From assembly GCF_964340395.1 (NCBI RefSeq), contig NC_135556.1:8199501-8263500 (forward strand): a stretch of DNA of 64,000 nt. The letters run 5' to 3'. Below, piece by piece: positions 48,901 to 58,126 of this stretch. Source of the DNA: Glandiceps talaboti. Its lineage: Eukaryota > Hemichordata > Enteropneusta > Spengelidae. The notes beneath the pieces are model-generated. The model made no database searches. It was given only the letters and a program-made list of their open reading frames with translations, and was not told the DNA's origin. Position numbers and translations under genes: made by a program. Every line of letters starts with the position of its first letter. Positions within the stretch are counted from its first letter, which is position 1.

Positions 48901-51900
48901 GGCACGTGCCGCCAACCGCTACAGACAGAAGATGCGCCCATCTGAGCCACAAGACATCGACTTTGAAATAGATGAACAACATATCCCGGAAGACTTCTTT
49001 TGAAAAGACGCGCGCGTGGATGGAAAGAGACACTTAATATTTGCATCAGAGAAAATGCTTCAACTCTTGAGCAGATCAAAAACCTGAATTGTTGATGGAA
49101 CTTTTAAAATCGTCAAGGACCCGTTCACTCAACTTGTAAGCATTCATTCTTTTGTCAGACGAGATGATGATTTGAAACAAGTTCCGCTCTTGTTTGTTCT
49201 CATGTCTGGCAAAAGAAAGAAATATTACAAGAAAGTGCTGAAAGCTGTAAAACGCCTGACACCCGAAGCAAGAGTGAAGAAATTCGTCATAGACTTCGAG
49301 CAAGCGATGTGGAAAGCTATCCCACAAGTATTTAGAAGAGTGATGATTCGAGAATGTGCCTTCCATTGGGCTCAATGCATTTGGTGCAAAATTCAAGAAA
49401 TTGGACTTTCTTCAGCCTACAGAAATAATGATAACACACACAAGCTCTTCGCCAGCTACTAGCATTACCATTCCTGCCGCACGAGCACATTCAACCATTA
49501 TTCGAACATTTGGCAAGACGAGCTGTTACAGACATGCTTGCAAATCTGTTTGATTATGTCCGAGTTAACTGGATAGAGAGTATGCTCTGGCATCCTGAAA
49601 CATGGAGCGTGTTCAAACAACCGGTGAGAACAAACAATGACGTCGAGGGGTGACACGGTGCCTTAAATCGTCATGCAAGAAGAGGAAATATTACCTTCTA
49701 CCTTCTTCTAAATCTGTTGAAAGAACAGGCGGATTTGGTTGATATCCAGGTGAGATTGGTCTCAGACAACAAATTACGGCGACGACAAAGACGGCAGTAC
49801 AGACAAGTCCAGGGACAGCTGAACAAAATCTGGGATGCCTACATTGCAGGGGAGAAATCGGCTCAGCAGTTACTACGGAAGTGTGCGAACATTGTTTGTC
49901 CGAACATCAGAGATTAACTTTATCAGACTCAGTATTGAACATCTAATTAACTTTATTGGACTATTGTCATCAAGTTATTATTCATGAACCCTTATATCAA
50001 CAGCAGATAACGAATTAATGAATGTAAATATTTTGAGCGGTTTTTTTTTAGTAGTTTTATTTCAATTAATTGCAGCCTTTGTCTGTGTATGAGTGTATAT
50101 ATGTATGTGTTTATTTGGTTATGTTTGTATGCATTATTGAGAATAGGTGTGTGTGTATATCCCCCCTTTCCCCCTCTCTCCCCCCTTATATATGCCACTG
50201 CGGTATAGAGCACTGTCTTAGCAGATTGATACTCACCGAGTTATATATATATAAGTGTGTGTGTGTCTTGACAAGGAATTGTTGAAAACGATTTCATCAT
50301 TAAACATGATAGTTCTTTTCAACAATATATTGTGCATGTTTGAAGGCAAGGAACTGTTGAAAGATAATTTTTTTGTCTTTTCAAACTTTTCAAAAATAAA
50401 TCGCACTAGTTATAACCTAGAATATCGCTAAAAACAATGTCGGAGCATTTACATACCGAGTAACACACATATCGTAATTGAGCAACACACATAGATACAA
50501 TTTGGTGAACCACACATATACACAGGCACAAAGAAGAGGCAAAGAATAGAGGGATTGTCAGCCTGGCTTAAATATACTTACCCGTAATTGTAAGCTTAAC
50601 ATGCATTAGGAAAGCTACCAAGTCCATTCTTCAAATCTTTTATTTAAAAACAATTTAATGTTAAAAGATATATTGCTTTCGTGCACTTTCTTTTATGGTT
50701 TGACAGTTCAGGCAATTTGCCAATATAAGACTTTTCCTGTTCATTGACACATAAAATACACAAGAAATATACATAGAAATGGACAGTAGGCATTTGTGAG
50801 ATACCATTGTAAATATTGCCATAAACTAACTTCACACCGATCGTGTTAATTGTCTCTAGAGCGATACGTTGGTCTATGATTTTTTTGTACGACCTAGGGA
50901 GGCTTTCAAGTCAATAGTATTTACCCTGGAATCAACCGGATACGTACTAGAACGTACACGTACTTGTTACAAGTCCCTATTTCCGACTCATGTAGACTTT
51001 TTACCCCTTGATTTTTAGGCAGAATGTTTTGACACCCCTTTTTTAATAAACGAAAAGACAACTATTTTGATGAAGTACACACGATTTATTTTTTCGTGAA
51101 CTTTGATCTCCGCCGTGGCCGTGGGCGATCCCCCGTTGACTTTACGTTCAATGTGCTGCAGAGCACTCACTCAGCCTGGGTGTCCAACGACGTTATTGAT
51201 ATGACGTTTGATCTCTAATTTCAGTTAAAATGTAGACTTTTGACATTGTAATTTTGGGTAAAATGTAGACTTTTGACCCCCTAATTTTGAGACAGTTGTA
51301 GAGTTTGTGCCTGTGTTTCAAACCGACCGTGGTACGTACATGTGTACCCAACTTCAGGTCGAGTGCCCCCTGGATACAAGTACTACGACTGGTTCTACGC
51401 GTAGCTGTACAAACAGTTCTTCTCGTGATTGTTACGGGAACCAAACAATCGGTACTTGTCAATCTCCCATTTCCCTATTTATAATTCCTATGTATCGTTT
51501 TCACAGTTGCACATATCTGATACTAGTATTCTGTCTTGTTGCATGTTGTAAGCTTAAAGCATACTGAAGCATGCTTGCGGAAAGTGGGGCCGTTTTGACC
51601 CGGGGTCGTTTTAACCCGGGGCCGTTTTAACCAGTCAAAACGGTCCCGCGTCAAAACGGCCCCATTAAAGGCGGGGCCGTTTTGACCTTTTAAAGGTGGG
51701 GCCATTTTGACATTGGGGCCGTTTTGACCGGTAACCGTAATGATTTCGTGGTTAGGAAATGACTGCTCCACATTTTACATGTAATAGCGAGGAGCCCCCT
51801 CATGAGCACCCCCAGTCTCGATGCTACCCGTGGTATCGAATCATCAACGAGATCTTGAGATTTGATACCACGGATAGCACTAGACTACACCCCACCCCCA

Positions 51901-52192
51901 TCTCCACCCCCACCCCCACCACCCCCACCCCCATCACCACCACCACCACCACCACCACCATCACCACCACCACCACCACCACCACCAAAACCCACTTCGG
52001 AAATCACACTTACTGTTTTGGAACATTTGTTAACCGTTCGAGTATGTTTGGTTCGCCTTTGCTGCGTGCTTTTCCATACATAAGAGCATCTTTCATCTTT
52101 CTTGGCATTGGAATATAAAAATATAGATAGTACGAAGCAATAAAGCCAAAAGTGCTACCGCACCAGTACCACATGAGGAAAGGCGCCGCCAT
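36957..52192 (-). CDS. SRD5A3: SRD5A3-type polyprenol reductase
   Basis: Enzyme of the ER membrane that supplies dolichol for N-glycosylation by reducing the alpha-isoprene unit of polyprenol or polyprenal with NADPH. Coding exons on the minus strand: 52014-52192, 40291-40442, 39033-39224, 38260-38397, 36957-37207. All have GT/AG borders and matching phases, giving 303 aa, against 318 in human. Exon 1 holds a first membrane helix and the stretch [14 protein letters not shown], which aligns with DLIRYGKTK in the human protein. Exon 2 continues [14 protein letters not shown], exon 3 [14 protein letters not shown], exon 4 ANLRKTDA, and exon 5 the diagnostic cofactor-binding region [18 protein letters not shown] (227-244). 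The ATG at 52192 lies in an AAAATGGCGGC context typical of housekeeping genes. Intron 1 is 11.6 kb and loaded with mobile elements. Confidence 0.93.
37960..38245. repeat. Degenerate minisatellite in SRD5A3 intron 4
   Basis: Repeated short units such as GGTAAAATCTACCCAAGTTT followed by CCCAGTCATTTTAG, with related CTACCTACC/GGTAGGTAG motifs. It runs up to within about 15 bp of the exon 4 donor, which is itself GGTAGGTAG. Confidence 0.6.
39275..40195 (+). pseudogene. LINE reverse-transcriptase fragment (L1/Tx1-like)
   Basis: Antisense to SRD5A3, within its intron 2. The broken frames show the C-terminal part of a non-LTR retrotransposon ORF2: KTEFMWLGK, then [40 protein letters not shown] and MLIW-type motifs. 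At least two frameshifts interrupt it, and the 5' end and most of the reverse-transcriptase core are missing. A 31-bp piece around GTATGGATAACTAG.GGCCTT is duplicated at 39455-39515. This is a dead fragment; the L1/Tx1 placement rests on the motif style and is provisional. Confidence 0.75.
41161..41445. mobile_element. Hairpin MITE in SRD5A3 intron 1
   Basis: The left arm (41161-41281) and right arm (41309-41445) are imperfect reverse complements. Paired blocks include CATTTCCTAACT, ATTAC.GAGCCTTCAA, ATCAAAATC.GCAAA and GGGTAGT.CAGGTATG. The loop is under 30 bp. A transcript would fold into a hairpin of more than 100 bp. Confidence 0.75.
42240..42510. repeat. Higher-order tandem repeat (~100-bp period)
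   Basis: CAGATACTAGTGAAAGTRGA followed by CTTTRCRKGGTCTRC recurs about six times. It alternates between a ~38-bp unit and a ~63-bp unit that adds CCCAAGGAAATAGGTATAAC. Confidence 0.85.
42906..42968. repeat. (CTA)n microsatellite
   Basis: About 21 perfect CTA units. The leucine-rich frame over it is an artefact. Confidence 0.97.
43126..43266. repeat. Short minisatellite built on CCAACTCGGCCCA
   Basis: About ten copies of CAACTCGGCCCAC, some separated by TCTCTGC, in a local GC-rich island within an AT-rich intron. Frames over it with repeated WAEL are artefacts. Confidence 0.9.
43267..45120. other. Gene-free part of SRD5A3 intron 1
   Basis: I see no supported exon or repeat array here on either strand. 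The minus-strand frame at 43843-44046 has no recognisable domain. Confidence 0.45.
45126..47122 (+). pseudogene. PHD-FLYWCH-MULE transposase-like gene, copy 1 (3'-truncated)
   Basis: Exons: about 45126-45369 (true 5' end unclear, no good ATG), 45805-45926, 46205-47122, joined in frame by GT/AG sites. The first two encode a PHD-like zinc finger ([22 protein letters not shown]). The third has a FLYWCH finger ([30 protein letters not shown] at about 46441-46600), a linker, and the start of a MULE transposase core ([16 protein letters not shown], with the first catalytic aspartate). The frame stops at 47120 before the second catalytic aspartate and the CAFHW region that copy 2 retains, so a transposase would be inactive. 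Such proteins are common in invertebrate genomes as Mutator-like elements or domesticated relatives. It could still be expressed as a PHD-FLYWCH protein. Confidence 0.8.
47466..49917 (+). pseudogene. PHD-FLYWCH-MULE transposase-like gene, copy 2 (decayed)
   Basis: The same architecture as copy 1, in tandem. Exon 1 is 47466-47614 ([15 protein letters not shown]). The second exon starts at 47909 and completes the PHD finger (WQHRLC, WQCAKC), followed by a Ser/Pro repeat, an EERRHSGNG-type repeat (48247-48381) and a FLYWCH finger ([25 protein letters not shown]). A full MULE core follows, with [36 protein letters not shown] and TNNDVEG.HGALNRH. Breaks: an extra C in the run near 48137-48142; a disrupted FLYWCH end at 48664-48700; in-frame TGA codons near 49001, 49086 and 49651; a frameshift near 49440. 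The last stop is at 49917. The domain order is clear, but the gene cannot make a complete transposase. Confidence 0.85.
49918..51586. other. Gene-free part of SRD5A3 intron 1
   Basis: Nothing beyond short GT/AT-rich runs near 50095-50265 is supported. No TIR closing the MULE copies was recognised. Confidence 0.45.
51587..51737. repeat. Bidirectional array of GGGGCCGTTTTGACC
   Basis: About eight copies of a 15-bp GC-rich unit within 150 bp. Most read GGGGCCGTTTTGACC or a one-base variant on the + strand. Two in the middle (about 51635-51663) are inverted (GTCAAAACGGCCCC), so strong hairpins can form. It lies about 280 bp inside SRD5A3 intron 1. Confidence 0.9.
51821..51880. repeat. Short hairpin with ~20-bp arms
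   Basis: GCTACCCGTGGTATCGAATC pairs with GATTTGATACCACGGATAGC, two mismatches, around a loop of about 16-18 bp. Confidence 0.8.
51895..51990. repeat. (CCCCCA/CAC)n low-complexity tract
   Basis: CCACCCC-type units followed by a (CAC)n run, ending about 25 bp from the SRD5A3 exon 1 donor, so it is the first intronic sequence after exon 1 on the minus strand. Confidence 0.92.
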
Positions 52193-52219
52193 TTTGAGCA
52201 AGTTTTGTTTTTATCACAG

Positions 52220-52237
52220 AGGTCAACCCAGAGGTCA
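52220..52237. promoter_or_regulatory. Direct repeat of AGGTCA with 6-bp spacer upstream of SRD5A3
   Basis: AGGTCA at 52220-52225 and again at 52232-52237, within a larger CAGAGGTCAA duplication, 28-45 bp upstream of the SRD5A3 start codon. The half-site is that of nuclear receptors, but a 6-bp spacer is not a classical element. Regulatory function is speculative. Confidence 0.3.
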
Positions 52238-52399
52238 ATGTTCTATCTGGGTATCCCCTCTCCCAAGTGATTCGTGTGAGGGCTCACTATAACGACGAAC
52301 CTGCGACGAACCTGACTTCATGGACTTCACATTTTACAAATCTATTCTCTATTCTATAGTCTATATTAATTACAATTACGAGTACACCCGAAGCAATTT

Positions 52400-55300
52400 G
52401 CGAGTACATCCGAAGCAATTACGAAGCACAATACAATAGGCATTGTTGTAAAACTGAATAATTGTAACGTCGGGTGATTACCTAGATATTGAAATTCACA
52501 CCTCATGCAAAAAACATCTATATAAAAATCATGTACAACCAAAAACGATATTCCTGTCTGAATCGAAGTAACACGGAATAGAAATGAAATATAAAATGAT
52601 AATGAAAATAACAATTTGGAAATGATTTAGTTTAGAAAATTATATTTTTTTAATTTGACAAAGAGTTGGCTAGATTATAATATTAGGGAGCAATACACGA
52701 TGAAAAGTGATGTTGTTAAAATCTGATGATACAACTAATGATATAGAAATTAATTAATTATTAAAACTAGTAAATTATAAAAACAATAACCAATTTTTTG
52801 ACTGAGATTGCCTTATGGACCGGGGTAAACAGTTTCATATTGCAATACCAGTGAATGTATGTTACAACATTTAACTTTCATTGGGAATCTTTAAGGGTGA
52901 GATACTGTCTCGTATGATAACTACTTTTAACATTATCAAAGTCGAGTTCCGACTTACTCCGTCTGTAAGAAGGACTAGTAGTGATATATGACATCATATA
53001 CACGTAAGATCATACTGAACTTACAATACTCAACCGCTGAACATCTCAGTCACTTTTAATAGCCCGCCCTCTATCACCGAATATATGTCAGCAGCCTCAT
53101 TCTGCTCTGACGTCGAATTGGCAATTTTAAAACAAATGTTATTTTGGTCGACAGAATCTACTGGTGAACCGAGCATTGATTTGGAGTACTTTGAGAATAG
53201 TTGTATTGATTCCAATTGATATGTGAATGTTTTGAGATAAAAACTACGGATAGTACCATCAATAGTATATATATATGTGATAGTGTAACCTGATCCAATA
53301 TAACGATTGGCCATCACAGGGGCGTGTATTATTGCTTAGATTTCCGTTTTCTTAGGAAAATATCATACGAATCTTGCTGCTACAAATGTATCGATCTATA
53401 GTACTACGTATATTATAAATATACTCTATACAGGTAGGAATATATATTCAAAAGGTAGTTGTATTTAGTCTGTAGACCTGGAAAACAACAATCTATGCAA
53501 TATTACACGCCCCTGTGTTGACCATGGTCTCCTGTACTCTACATAATGTTTTTTGCTAGTCAACAGCTTAAGTACCCTCAGTCTGTATTTATTTATCTTT
53601 GCATTGCATTTTAATTATGTTAACCAGATCACTGTTTTATGTAGAGAAAATACAGTAACATCATACGTATCCGTGTGTATGATATAGGAAATGATACATT
53701 GATACAAACAAGACCAAATAGTATTTCATGTTCCTGTAAGTAAGGCCCATATAACCCCCAAATTTATTTAGCAAGGAATGCAAATTTCGTTCGCATAAAA
53801 ATGTCGTTTCCAGTTAAAACTGGACGAAAGATCCACCGTTACAATTCATATGACATTTGTTACAGACTTCCTTGTCTGGTCTGTGTTTGCAGATAACGGG
53901 AGAGATGCTCGATGGAGGGGGGAGGGGGTGGTGTCAATCTACTCGAACGAAATTCTCTTAATTTACTAGTGTATATTGGCTATCATCCCCGAGATCTATC
54001 GCACAGTTCAGTTATGATGAAGTGATTCTGTACCATGTATCATATGATTCGTTGTCAAATCGACTAAACTTATTTGTGTAAGATTGCCGATGCCGTCCAT
54101 ATTCGAATTCCTTATTGTTCAACTGCAGTAGTCTGTCTACTGGGGGGGGGGGGGGGGCTGTGATTAATGAGTCTGCCAGATATATACTCGTTCACGGTTC
54201 TGGATAAGAACGACGAGTATAGTGGAATCACAGACAGTAGACATGCTACAACTGCCGTCACGCCATTCGTCTCATTCGGCAACTCAATTCTGGCATTTAG
54301 GGTTCTGGAAAGCATGCCAATGTAGGGATGTAGGCTAGGCCCTGCATGCACTACTAGTATTTTTTAGAGTTACATGCAGCATGCAACATTTGCTATCGTA
54401 TCTAAACTAGCTTGACTCAGCAATAATCAGAGGAAACAAACAAAAAATATGAATAATCGTAGCAATATATCAACAGAACAATGGTTCGTGTTGCTGTCAA
54501 AATGCCAATATTTATCGCTACACGTCTTAAGTGGTATTTTAAATCTTGCCAATTCGTCTACCATGCAGTGTACACGTGCACAGTGTAACGCGTTGATTCT
54601 CAGAGAAACGAAGTCAAATATTCAACCAATATGTGATTGCCAATTTCTACTATAGGACTACAATATCACCCTCAATATGCTCAGTATGATTTCTTCGATG
54701 TGGTTAGCTATAAACATCCTTTGTCGTCGTTCTCGCGGCATGTATCCACCAAGAGAATATATAGCTACTACCCACACATCACATGACCTCACTGGTCTCC
54801 TTTAAACCCCCCGAAATGTTAGCCTGTTATTTTTTTTCTTGCAATTCTTATACATTAAGAAGTAAAGTCCTCAAGTCAATAAATTGTATGGTAACACATT
54901 TGCCTAGATGCAACGTAAAATGTTATGATTGACCCCAAGTGCCCGATTTTTACGAAACTGTTGTAAAATGTGATGGAGGTATTCACGCAGGTTATTTCCA
55001 GTCCTTAAATCCAAACCAGTATAAAATTGAAATGTGCAAAGAAGCTGTCTAATTGTAACAATAATTTTCAAGTTGAATAATTCATCGATCAGGTTGGAAA
55101 ACGTTGGCTATTTATGAGTTTTGACCATGGAGAATTTAGAACCCATGTTAAGTCCATAATTCCGAAAATTGAAAATTATTGACTCGAACTTACATTTGCA
55201 TCGCCAAAGAAAATTACAAATTACTCCTCGCTTCAAAAAACCCGGATAATTAATCAAATGTACCTATTTTTCATATGGAACAAGATCACGTAAAGTCATA

Positions 55301-55740
55301 TCATGACTTGTCACCAAACTGCGAACACACATACGTACATGTTAAACTGTATGAGTAGTTTCCTTACTTATTGTCACCTGGTTTTCGTCGAAGTCTCGCG
55401 AAAATACAATCGCTTTTATTAGTGAGTTTCTATTCTAGAGCTTTCAGTAAGTTTTGAAATAGTTGCGTTTCCATTTAAAACATAAACAACCTGAGAAAAT
55501 GTACTAAAAGTTAACCCCAAATAAAAATTATGATTCCTTGACATGACCCTAGAACGAATATAAACACTTGAGTCAGACATACATGTTATACTGTGATTTG
55601 CTGTATAGAATGTAGCTGTCTGAGAGTTTTGTAGATTTCCAGACAACTTTGTCCCAGTCACTGAACAATGTTAGATCTGACATCACACTGAATTGTGGTG
55701 ATAAGGAATTTAGACTGCAAGCAAGGCCAGTGGGTGGTTA
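52400..55740. other. Gene-free stretch upstream of SRD5A3
   Basis: No supported gene. It holds a fragment at about 52928-52975 (GTCGAGTTCCGACTTACTCC) of the inverted-repeat family whose fuller copy is at 60477-60617, and a run of about 15 G near 54142-54157. A 95-codon minus-strand frame (53030-53317) has no recognisable domain or splice context. Confidence 0.45.
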
Positions 55741-55744
55741 TTTT

Positions 55745-56130
55745 ACAACCCGTGTCATGTAAGTGTTCACTTCACTTCGGGCTTGGCAATGCTCTGTTTG
55801 ATACAACCATGCAGAAACCAAAATGAAACCGCACATGTCTACACTTTAAGTTAGCAGGATCACAATTTCTCGCTACATTTTGTCTGAAATTAAGTAAGTC
55901 ATTTAGTCAAACTGCAACTACTCGCAGACATGTAGGCGCCATTGTTTTGACTTCTGCATTTGATGTCTTCATGGTGGCACACAGTTCATTTTATTTTATA
56001 GACAAAATGTCACAAGAAACTGTTTTCATTCAATCTTGAGATCTTAAAATGTAGCATGTGCAGTTTCTTATCGGTTTCTGCATACTTACACCAAACAGAG
56101 CCAGTGAACACTAACACAAAACGGTCGGTA
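55745..56130. mobile_element. MITE, copy 1 of a family (partner 57384-57745)
   Basis: The left end resembles AACCCGTGTCATGTAAGTGTTCACTT; the right end GAGCCAGTGAACACTAACAC followed by AAAACGG is its approximate reverse complement. Internal sequence such as CGCTACATTTTGTCTGAAAT is shared with the second copy. The length is about 385 bp, non-autonomous. Confidence 0.65.
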
Positions 56131-56209
56131 ACGGTTGTACGATTTTGGTTGTACGTTCTGACAATTTACTTATTTGTAACACTTCAGTGAAAGGGGTTGT
56201 AGATTTAAC

Positions 56210-56680
56210 AAATGCAATGTATTGTGGAATTAATTCGTATGTCTCAAAACTCATGTGACACACTTCGGTTGTGAATTGATATATGCAACGCAATGTGGAA
56301 TTAATTCGTATGTCTCAAAACTCATGTGACACACTTCGGTTGTGAATTGATATATGCAACGCAATGTGGAATTAATTCGTATGTCTCAAAACTCATGTGA
56401 CACACTTCGGTTGTGAATTGATATATGCAACGCAATGTGGAATTAATTCGTATGTCTCAAAACTCATGTGACACACTTCGGTTGTGAATTGATATATGCA
56501 ACGCAATGTGGAATTTAATTCGTATGTCTCAAAACTCATGTGACACACTTCGGTTGTGAATTGATATATGCAACGCAATGTGGAATTTAATTCGTATGTC
56601 TCAAAACTCATGTGACACACTTCGGTTGTGAATTGATATATGCAACGCAATGTGGAATTTAATTCGTATGTCACTATAAA
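56210..56680. repeat. 71-bp minisatellite, about 6.5 copies
   Basis: Nearly identical units contain TTAATTCGTATGTCTCAAAA, CATGTGACACACTTCGGTTG and GATATATGCAACGCAATGTG. The later units share an extra T (AATTTAATTCG). The minus-strand repeat protein over it is an artefact. Confidence 0.95.
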
Positions 56681-56758
56681 CTTACGTGACACTAAGAAGA
56701 AAAGTATTGGTGAATAATTATGCTTGAAGCCCCAAGAGCTGAAAAAGGTCACTTTTAG

Positions 56759-56921
56759 CAGAAAACCACGAAACATTAAACTATGCAAACACTTGTACTG
56801 CGTCGTTTGTCGACATAATACCAGACTGAGAGGAACACATGCATCTAAAAAAGTGAACATGGTAAATGTTTATTGTAAAAAATGTGGTAGAAACACATAC
56901 AGGAAAAAGTTGAGGTTATGA
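56759..56921 (+). CDS. Possible terminal exon of a zinc-ribbon protein
   Basis: An acceptor-like CACTTTTAG precedes an open stretch of 54 codons ending in TGA. It encodes a basic peptide with two CxxC pairs, LYCVVCRHN and VYCKKCGRN, about 25 residues apart, and a lysine/arginine-rich tail. This spacing resembles zinc ribbons of the RPR2/SNM1/RPP21 type (RNase P/MRP proteins), but the match is loose and I found no upstream exons. It could be a chance frame. It lies just after the 71-bp minisatellite. Confidence 0.25.
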
Positions 56922-57383
56922 GAGGATATATCATATTGATCTTCATACAAAAAGGATTCATGAAAGAATTTATTGAACATTAACTTGTATCCTCATGTAT
57001 TACATAATATTACATGTATTCATTATATCAGCTCGAAAATATTGGTTCTTTAATTGAATACTTTTTCAGATCCGTGTTACACAACGATATTTGAATTATT
57101 CATATTATATTATTATTATATCATTATTGTAAATTAAAAACAATAAGTAGTGGGTTAAAGGCTCGGTTTTCGTTTTATTTCAACGCTCGTAATAGTTTGG
57201 CAACTATACATGCATAGTTTGTGCATACATTTGCTGCAGCTACAGTCAGTACTAGAACGGTTAGATGTTGACAACATATTTACACCTTTGAACTCATGGG
57301 TATATCACAACTATTAAAATCTAAAGATTTCGGTCATCACTAGCTTTCAGCATTTGCATATATATATCACACACTGCAATTGC

Positions 57384-57745
57384 TTTACAGTTCGTTTTAT
57401 TTTAGTGTTCACTTGGCTCTTACAACCAATAAGATACTGCACGTCACCTCAGACCACTATAATAGTCTGAGACGTCACACACTTTAAGATGGCAATATTG
57501 AATGAATACTGATTTTTTTGCGACATTTTGTGTAAATGAAATGTACTTGTACGTACTACCATGCAGATATCAAATGCAAACATCAAAACATTGGCACCTG
57601 CATGTCTGCATCTAGTTGCAGTATGGTTTATTTCATTTAGTGTGCAATGGCAATCTTGCTATCTTAAATTGTACAATATGCGCTTCTTAGAGGTTTTTGC
57701 TTCAAGTGAAAAATAGCCAGTGAACACTAGCATGAAACGGGTTGT
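57384..57745. mobile_element. MITE, copy 2 of a family (partner 55745-56130)
   Basis: Begins CGTTTTATTTTAGTGTTCAC and ends TAGCCAGTGAACACTAGCAT followed by GAAACGG, its approximate reverse complement. Internal CGACATTTTGTGTAAATGAA matches the first copy. Non-autonomous. The remaining stretch to 58067 has no supported gene. Confidence 0.7.
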
Positions 57746-58067
57746 ATGCATCATGCATAGAGGCGAACCACAACTAAGTTAAAGAAGAACGATACGTTTA
57801 ATTTATCTTTGGTATTGTGTTTGCAATTAATATTTTTACGGAAACTGGTAGAATTAGTTATAATCGAGAGGCTTTCTTCAATTTTGTTGTTATGGCAACA
57901 GTTGGTGGGAATATTGTGTGATTGAATTGAAGAGTTTTGGTAAATAGCTGTGTTATGGCAAAGACTTCGGCATGGAACTCAAGAAACAAAAGTTGTTAAT
58001 ATTTTTATTTCATAATTATTTTAAAAGCCTCTCGGCTACAGCTAATATGTTGCTGCAACTATTCTAG

Positions 58068-58073
58068 TTTATT
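58068..58073 (-). terminator. Poly(A) signal of the phospholipase gene
   Basis: On the minus strand an AATAAA hexamer lies about 54 bp after the stop codon at 58127. Confidence 0.6.
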
Positions 58074-58126
58074 GTCAAAGTCCATTCAATATAGAGATGA
58101 TGGTGGTGGAGAACTGTTGCAATTCA

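Noticed and set aside
52010-52201. A complete small single-pass membrane protein ending at the TAA near 52010.
   Set aside because: The stop is inside a GTAAGT splice donor; the sequence is SRD5A3 exon 1, and the upstream non-ATG start is not used.
53030-53317. A 95-codon minus-strand frame.
   Set aside because: AT-rich, no domain, no splice or poly(A) context; length is compatible with chance.
56111-56860. Minus-strand repeat protein with 71-bp periodicity.
   Set aside because: The unit length is not a multiple of three and the frame survives only by chance; no splice sites or domain.
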